In this document: positions 6,883-10,424 of the stretch, piece by piece
How the letters are laid out: every line of letters begins with the position of its first letter
Position numbering within the stretch: position 1 is the stretch's first letter
Assembly: GCA_002369255.1 (NCBI GenBank)
Contig: DFFO01000008.1
Coordinates: 1 to 10,424, forward strand
Source of the DNA: Lachnospiraceae bacterium UBA3774
GTDB lineage: Bacteria; Bacillota; Clostridia; Lachnospirales; Lachnospiraceae
Direction: 5' to 3'
DNA length: 10,424 nucleotides
Position numbers and translations under genes: made by a program
The notes under the pieces: model-generated
What the model saw: only the letters and a program-made list of their open reading frames with translations
Databases searched by the model: none
Told to the model about the DNA's origin: nothing

Positions 6883-7968
6883 ATGGCAGTTATAGAATAC
6901 AAATGTCCGGCTTGCGGCGCTCCTATCGCATTTGAGCCCGGAAAACAGCAGCTTGCGTGTTCACATTGCGGAAGCTCATACAGCATAGAGGACCTCGAAA
7001 CCTCTGCCGAAAAAACCGGCGTCGCCTCTGACGATGAGATCAGCTTTGACTGGGAAAACTTCAAGGACAAGATACAGGATCAGAGGCTTACAGACACAGT
7101 AACATACAATTGCAAATCCTGCGGCGCAATCGTCGAAACAGATGAAAATACCGTAGCAACTCGCTGCCCGTACTGTGACAACAACGTTCTTATCAGCGAA
7201 CGCACGAGAGGCGGCCTTCGTCCGAACGCCATCATACCCTTTAAGATCACTTCAAAGGCTTTGCCGGAAGCCGTTAATTCTTTTTACAAAAACAAAAAAC
7301 TTCTCCCGAAGAATTTTTTCTCCGAGAGCAAGCTGCGCGAAATACAAGGCGTATATGTTCCTTTCTGGCTTTTCGGCGCGCACGTGGAGGGCGAGCTCTC
7401 TCTTAACGCGCAAAGATCGATCAGCTTTGACGACGGAGACTATATTGTTACCGAGACTTCGCATTTTATACTTGAGCGCGAAGGCTCAATGAATTTTGCG
7501 CGGATCCCCGTTGACGCCTCCGTAAAGATGGACAACGATCTGATGGACTCGGTCGAGCCCTATGATTACCGTGATCTGGTTCCGTTTTCGGGCGCGTATC
7601 TTTCCGGATACCTTGCAGACAAATTCGACAGCCCGCCTGATGAAGAGCTTTACCGCGCAAGAACGCGCATGGTAGATACCATAAAAAACGAGCTGACAAG
7701 CAGCGCGGGTTATATCGTCACCGGCGAGCGCGGCCGCAGTCTTAAATTTTCAGATATCGCGGTTGAATACGTAATGCTTCCCGTTTATCTGATAAACAAC
7801 GAATATAAAGGCAAAAAGTATCGATATGCCGTAAACGGGCAGACAGGAAAAGTCGTAGGCGAGCTGCCTATAGCCATGTCAAAGTACTGGCGCAGATTTT
7901 TTACGCCCTTTGTCATTATTTTTGCGCTTATCGCGCTCTATCTGGTTTACGTGTTTTTCGTCAGGTGA
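6883..7968 (+). CDS. Double zinc-ribbon protein with C-terminal membrane anchor (YdjG-like)
   Basis: This 361-residue protein has two four-cysteine zinc ribbons: C8-x2-C11 with C26-x2-C29, and C77-x2-C80 with C95-x2-C98. They are joined by an acidic linker. A middle domain of about 230 residues follows, with aromatic blocks such as GVYVPFWLFGAHVEGE and VEYVMLPVYLINNEYKGK. One transmembrane helix (about 339-359) lies at the very end, followed by a single Arg, so the ribbons should be cytosolic (tail-anchored). Databases often label such proteins TFIIB-type zinc ribbon or PriA-like, which is misleading because no helicase motif is present. The architecture resembles B. subtilis YdjG, a membrane partner of PspA and the flotillin-like YdjI. 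AGGGGG lies six bases before the ATG. The stop is eight bases before the TPM gene. Ribbons and anchor are seen; the YdjG relationship is inferred from architecture and partner. Confidence 0.85.
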   Translation: MAVIEYKCPACGAPIAFEPGKQQLACSHCGSSYSIEDLETSAEKTGVASDDEISFDWENFKDKIQDQRLTDTVTYNCKSCGAIVETDENTVATRCPYCDNNVLISERTRGGLRPNAIIPFKITSKALPEAVNSFYKNKKLLPKNFFSESKLREIQGVYVPFWLFGAHVEGELSLNAQRSISFDDGDYIVTETSHFILEREGSMNFARIPVDASVKMDNDLMDSVEPYDYRDLVPFSGAYLSGYLADKFDSPPDEELYRARTRMVDTIKNELTSSAGYIVTGERGRSLKFSDIAVEYVMLPVYLINNEYKGKKYRYAVNGQTGKVVGELPIAMSKYWRRFFTPFVIIFALIALYLVYVFFVR

Positions 7969-7976
7969 GGTGTGAA

Positions 7977-8822
7977 ATGAAAAAACTTTTTACAGCCGCG
8001 CTTGCAGCTGCATTTCTGATATTCGGCTCCGAGGCCGCCTTTGCGGATACGCCTTATTGGTATCCGGAGGATATTTCCGCCTTTGAAGATTATCATAACG
8101 ACAATTCCGTGCGGATCGTTGACGACGCCGACCTTTTTTCCGATTCTCAGGAAGCTGAAATGCTCGAAAAAATACGTCTGGTTCAAAAGGATTTCGGATA
8201 CGACCTTGTCGTTTATACCGACGTGCAGTCTTACGGTCTTACCAGAGGCGTATGCGCAGCGGATTTTTATCAGTTCGGAGGTTACGGCCTTGGGGATGAT
8301 TACAGCGGCTCTGTCCTGTTTATCTGCATGGAGTCCGGAAACCGCGGTTGGTTCAGCGCCGCGAGAGGTCAAAGCCGCTCTTATTTCACCGAAGACAATG
8401 TAAACGACATCGACGATCTGCTTGAGCCGCATATGAAATCCGGCGATTACGCGGACGGTGTGCTCGATTACCTTGACAATATCCATTATCTCTATGAGCA
8501 CGGCAGACTTCCCGCAAAACTCTCGGACTACGACAGTCTTTTTATCTTCGGTATCGTGGCTTCTCTGATCCTCGGATTTACCTATGCCGGCAGCGCAAAA
8601 AGCAGTATGAAAACCGTCCGCAGTGCCTTAGGTGCAACAAATTATTCGGTTCCCGGCAGCTTTAACATGTCAAGATCCGACGACATCTACCTATATACTT
8701 CGATCATCAGGACGCCAAAACCCAAGGACGACGACAGAGAAGGAGGCGGAAAGTCGGATTATTCGGGCAGCTTTTCGTCATCCGGAGGAGGAAGCTTTTC
8801 CGGAGGAGGAAGAAGCTTCTAA
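7977..8822 (+). CDS. TPM-domain membrane protein with signal peptide and Gly/Ser-rich tail (YdjH-like)
   Basis: This 281-residue protein begins with a signal peptide (MKKLFTAALAAAFLIFG, likely cleaved after AFA at residue 23). A TPM domain (about 44-165) follows, starting at VRIVDDADLFSDSQEAEML, a fold also called Psb32/MOLO-1 and found in envelope proteins such as YgcG. A transmembrane helix lies at about 187-205. A conserved-looking segment, YSVPGSFNMSRSDDIYLYTS, follows on the cytosolic side, and the protein ends in SGGGSFSGGGRSF, the tail typical of these proteins. A GTG at 7965 would add four residues, but the ATG at 7977 has GAGGTG four bases upstream and begins the signal peptide, so it is chosen. 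It is co-transcribed with the zinc-ribbon gene and ends just before a strong terminator. Biochemical function is unknown; membrane-stress or membrane-organising roles are inferred from YdjH. Confidence 0.85.
   Translation: MKKLFTAALAAAFLIFGSEAAFADTPYWYPEDISAFEDYHNDNSVRIVDDADLFSDSQEAEMLEKIRLVQKDFGYDLVVYTDVQSYGLTRGVCAADFYQFGGYGLGDDYSGSVLFICMESGNRGWFSAARGQSRSYFTEDNVNDIDDLLEPHMKSGDYADGVLDYLDNIHYLYEHGRLPAKLSDYDSLFIFGIVASLILGFTYAGSAKSSMKTVRSALGATNYSVPGSFNMSRSDDIYLYTSIIRTPKPKDDDREGGGKSDYSGSFSSSGGGSFSGGGRSF
8781..8812 (+). repeat. Tandem 18-nt direct repeat encoding the Gly-rich tail
   Basis: TCCGGAGGAGGAAG occurs at 8781-8794 and again at 8799-8812 with an 18-nt period, in phase with the TPM gene. 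It encodes the duplicated SGGGSF / SGGGRSF tail. The repeat probably arose by local duplication or reflects selection for the glycine tail; it is too short to be a mobile or structural element. Confidence 0.8.
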
Positions 8823-8825
8823 ACG

Positions 8826-8852
8826 AAAAACGCCGCGATTTGCGGCGTTTTT
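8826..8852. terminator. Bidirectional intrinsic terminator
   Basis: AAAAACGCCGC (8826-8836) pairs perfectly with GCGGCGTTTTT (8842-8852) around a 5-nt loop. On the plus strand the stem is followed by TTTTT directly after TPM translation ends (stop at 8820-8822). On the minus strand it gives the same GC stem and T-run for the bioY-pgsA transcript, whose last stop codon is about 27 nt away. It serves two convergent operons. Confidence 0.93.
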
Positions 8853-8878
8853 ATTTGATCCGTCTGCTGCCCGGCAGC

Positions 8879-9460
8879 TTAGTTTTCTTTTTTTGCGTTT
8901 TTTATCAGCGAAATGTTTTTGATGGCGTAAAGTATCAGTGAAAGCGTCATTAAAAAGATACTGAGGGCTATCAGGATATCCGAAACCGTTTTCGGGATTC
9001 TCTCTCCAGCAATCACGTCCCACAGGATATGAAGAGCCATCGTCGAATAGATCATCACAGTGGCAGCCTTTCCGTGCCAATCCGCGCCATAGACCTTTCC
9101 CGTCTTTTTTATGACCGCAAGACCGCATATTCCGTTGAATATCTCCTTTGCCACAAGGAGCACGAGCGGTATCCACATGAGAGGAAAACGCCAGATCAGG
9201 CAAAAAAGCAGCGCTATCTGCGTCAGCTTGTCGGCTATCGGATCGATGATCTTTCCAAGATCGCTGACCTGCCCAAAGTGTCTGGCTATCATCCCGTCAG
9301 CCACGTCCGAAATACCCGAAAGCGCGAGCAAAATCAGCGTCATTACGTAGTCTTCTTTTACGACGTAAAAATAAATGATCACGGGTATAAGAAGAAGCCT
9401 GACCAGCGTCAGGAGATTTGGAATTGTCATTATCTGTTTTTTGTTAAATAGCTTGCTCAT
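8879..9460 (-). CDS. pgsA: CDP-diacylglycerol--glycerol-3-phosphate 3-phosphatidyltransferase
   Basis: This 193-residue integral membrane protein belongs to the CDP-alcohol phosphatidyltransferase family. It most likely makes phosphatidylglycerol phosphate, the first committed step to phosphatidylglycerol and cardiolipin. The complete family motif D-x2-DG-x2-AR-x8-G-x3-D-x3-D is seen as D52, D55, G56, A59, R60, G69, D73 and D77, so the metal site and catalytic Asp are intact. About five or six hydrophobic segments are present, and the N-terminus (TIPNLLTLVRLLLIPVIIY) is typical of PgsA. CDP-alcohol enzymes for other head groups share the motif, so PgsA is the best rather than the only reading. 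GGAGAAG lies just before the ATG, 13 nt after the bioY stop, indicating co-transcription with bioY. It ends at the shared terminator. Confidence 0.88.
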   Translation of the reverse strand: MSKLFNKKQIMTIPNLLTLVRLLLIPVIIYFYVVKEDYVMTLILLALSGISDVADGMIARHFGQVSDLGKIIDPIADKLTQIALLFCLIWRFPLMWIPLVLLVAKEIFNGICGLAVIKKTGKVYGADWHGKAATVMIYSTMALHILWDVIAGERIPKTVSDILIALSIFLMTLSLILYAIKNISLIKNAKKEN

Positions 9461-9473
9461 CTCTTCTCCATTC

Positions 9474-10016
9474 TCAATGTCCGGTTTTTTTTAATCGTAT
9501 CCCCACAACGTGTGAAAGCGCAAGTTTTAATACGTCCGGGACAACAAACGGCAGAACGCAGGCGCTGAGTGCTGCGGAAAACGTATAAGTCGTGCCCTTA
9601 TCCGACATTACTTTTATAAACCACAGCGTCCCGAAAACATAACAGAGCAAAAGCCCGGCAAAAAGAATAACGTCCGCGTAAACGGCAGATTTTCCCGCGG
9701 GTTTTTCAAGCGCCCAAAACAAAAATGCGCAAAGCAAAAATCCCACTATATATCCGCCCGTCGGGCCGAGTATCACGCCAAAACCCGCTCCGAAACCCGA
9801 AAACACCGGCACTCCGACCGCGCCCATCAGTATATAGATCAGGATTGCAAGAGTACCGTCGCGGCCGCCCAAAAACCTGAGCGCCAGAAATACGGCAAAC
9901 GTCTGCATGGTAAATGGAATCGTCAGAAAAGGGATGGTGATCCACGAGCACACCGCTGTGATGGCTGCGAATACTGCTATCAATATCAGATTTTTTACGG
10001 TAAAGTCTTTTTTCAA
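9474..10016 (-). CDS. bioY: Biotin transporter BioY (ECF substrate-binding component)
   Basis: This 180-residue membrane protein is a BioY S component. It binds biotin and works with shared ECF ATPases and EcfT, none of which is in the window. Conserved blocks are visible: IPFTMQTFAVFLA (33-45), ILMGAVGVPVFSG (62-74), GPTGGYIVGF (84-93) and PDVLKLALSHVVG (160-172), the last corresponding to the D-x2-K motif near the C-terminus. Six hydrophobic segments fit the fold. The start is a TTG at 10016, which gives the normal family N-terminus (KKDFTVKNLILIAVFAA) and has AAAGGGGG about seven bases upstream; no suitable ATG exists nearby. It is the first gene of an operon with pgsA. No biotin synthesis genes are visible, so the cell may rely on uptake, but the window is too small to say. 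Confidence 0.93.
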   Translation of the reverse strand: MKKDFTVKNLILIAVFAAITAVCSWITIPFLTIPFTMQTFAVFLALRFLGGRDGTLAILIYILMGAVGVPVFSGFGAGFGVILGPTGGYIVGFLLCAFLFWALEKPAGKSAVYADVILFAGLLLCYVFGTLWFIKVMSDKGTTYTFSAALSACVLPFVVPDVLKLALSHVVGIRLKKTGH

Positions 10017-10046
10017 AAAACCGCCCCCTTTATTGCTTTTTCAAAA

Positions 10047-10075
10047 AGTTTATCATGATTTTTATATGGTGGCAA
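10047..10075 (-). promoter_or_regulatory. Candidate promoter for bioY-pgsA
   Basis: On the minus strand TTGCCA (10075-10070, 5/6 match) and TAAACT (10052-10047, 4/6 match) are 17 bp apart, and TGA just before the -10 makes it an extended -10. The start would be near 10040, a leader of about 24 nt ahead of the TTG codon. Its -35 overlaps the -35 of the divergent promoter. I saw no BirA-type (TTAAC/GTTAA) or BioR-type operator here. Confidence 0.5.
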
Positions 10076-10098
10076 TAAATGAATTTCTCTGTTATAAT
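10069..10098 (+). promoter_or_regulatory. Candidate promoter for the right-edge membrane protein
   Basis: A perfect TATAAT sits at 10093-10098. The best -35 is GTGGCA (10069-10074, 4/6 match) at 18-bp spacing, so activity may depend on the strong -10 or on an activator. Transcription would begin near 10105, giving a leader of about 35 nt before the ATG at 10140. The -35 physically overlaps that of bioY on the other strand. Confidence 0.55.
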
Positions 10099-10116
10099 CT
10101 TGCGGGAGTTTGTCTT

Positions 10117-10170
10117 ATGACGCTCAGGAAGGGAAAAATATGTCGCTTCGCGAATGGATTAGCTGGTTAA
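10117..10170 (+). CDS. Possible 17-codon leader ORF overlapping the next gene's start
   Basis: An ATG at 10117 follows GGGAG at about eight bases and encodes MTLRKGKICRFANGLAG before a TAA at 10168-10170. It runs in a different frame across the ribosome site and first ten codons of the membrane protein gene. The peptide is basic with no recognisable family. It could be a translated upstream ORF that affects initiation at 10140, or simple chance. There is no direct evidence of translation. Confidence 0.3.
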   Translation: MTLRKGKICRFANGLAG

Positions 10171-10424
10171 AAGATTTTATCAGAGAACGCTACGTAATAG
10201 TTTCTTTGCTGGTTTTGTGCGTATTTATTTTCCCCGACTATCTTTCCCCGGTTTTTGCCATAGCTTCTCTTATCGCGGCCGCGGGCGAAGTTCGCGGCAA
10301 AAAGCCCTTTTTTTCTGTTCGCGGGTCCGGACTGCTTTTGCTGCTTTTTATCGCGGATATCGCACTTACAGTCATTTATTCCATATCTCGGATCTCTTCT
10401 CTTTTGACAGCGCTTTTATGGCTC
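10140..10424 (+). CDS. Polytopic membrane protein, N-terminal 95 residues (cut by window edge)
   Basis: The frame is open from ATG 10140 to the end of the window, with AGGAAGGG six bases upstream. The N-terminus (MSLREWISWLKDFIRER) is amphipathic and charged. It is followed by hydrophobic stretches at about 18-49 (interrupted by FPDYLSP), 63-81 and from 86 onward, with a basic loop, GEVRGKKPFF, between the first two. This layout indicates several membrane helices. The segment around TVIYSISRISSLLTALLW faintly recalls Clostridial O-antigen ligase/polymerase-like proteins, but that is an impression, not an identification. A strong TATAAT lies upstream, so it is probably the first gene of an operon continuing to the right. 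Confidence 0.75.
   Translation, partial: MSLREWISWLKDFIRERYVIVSLLVLCVFIFPDYLSPVFAIASLIAAAGEVRGKKPFFSVRGSGLLLLLFIADIALTVIYSISRISSLLTALLWL

Noticed and set aside
6883..7190. PriA helicase or TFIIB/transcription factor identity for the zinc-ribbon gene
   Set aside because: Only the zinc ribbons resemble those proteins; no Walker motifs or cyclin-like repeats exist and the protein ends in a membrane helix.
8867..8880. Short hairpin GCTGC-CCG-GCAGC at the pgsA 3' end
   Set aside because: Five-base stem without a T-run; the strong terminator at 8826-8852 is the better explanation for termination.
10017..10110. BirA or BioR operator upstream of bioY
   Set aside because: No TTAAC/GTTAA inverted repeat and no TTATCTATAA-like box were found; ATCATGAT at 10052-10059 is only an 8-base palindrome.

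Overview
The window looks like chromosomal housekeeping DNA from a Bacillota bacterium of the Clostridia type. The reasons are strong purine-rich Shine-Dalgarno sites, short gene spacings, the metG-tatD-rsmA gene order, a BioY-type biotin transporter, an M29 aminopeptidase, and the zinc-ribbon plus TPM-domain gene pair. Base composition is moderate and all three stop codons are used normally. I cannot place it to genus. There are ten complete protein genes, two genes cut by the window edges, one possible leader peptide, four candidate promoters and one clear terminator. I see no rRNA, tRNA, CRISPR array, insertion sequence or phage gene.

Region 1 (1-6809, minus strand) is a tightly packed seven-gene run reading right to left: M29 aminopeptidase, COG2509-type FAD oxidoreductase, small transaldolase, methionyl-tRNA synthetase (metG), TatD nuclease, 16S rRNA dimethyltransferase (rsmA) and a truncated lipoprotein-like gene. 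Most gaps are 11-67 nt, and the last three junctions overlap (1, 14 and 4 nt), which suggests translational coupling. The metG-tatD-rsmA core is the classic Firmicute arrangement, but the rnmV gene usually found between tatD and rsmA is missing.

Region 2 (6829-8852, plus strand) is a two-gene operon with its own promoter and terminator. It encodes a double zinc-ribbon protein with a C-terminal membrane anchor and a secreted or membrane TPM-domain protein with a Gly/Ser-rich tail. The pair resembles YdjG-YdjH of the Bacillus subtilis PspA-flotillin envelope-stress operon (ydjFGHI), but here it stands without neighbouring pspA or SPFH genes. It is the least understood unit in the window.

Region 3 (8826-10075, minus strand) is a bioY-pgsA operon: a biotin-uptake S component followed by a phosphatidylglycerophosphate synthase-type enzyme. 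It converges on region 2 at a shared bidirectional terminator. Biotin supports fatty acid synthesis and PgsA makes anionic phospholipid, so a membrane-lipid theme is possible but inferred.

Region 4 (10069-10424, plus strand) starts from a promoter that overlaps the bioY promoter. It holds the first 95 codons of a polytopic membrane protein, preceded by a possible 17-codon leader ORF that overlaps its start codon.
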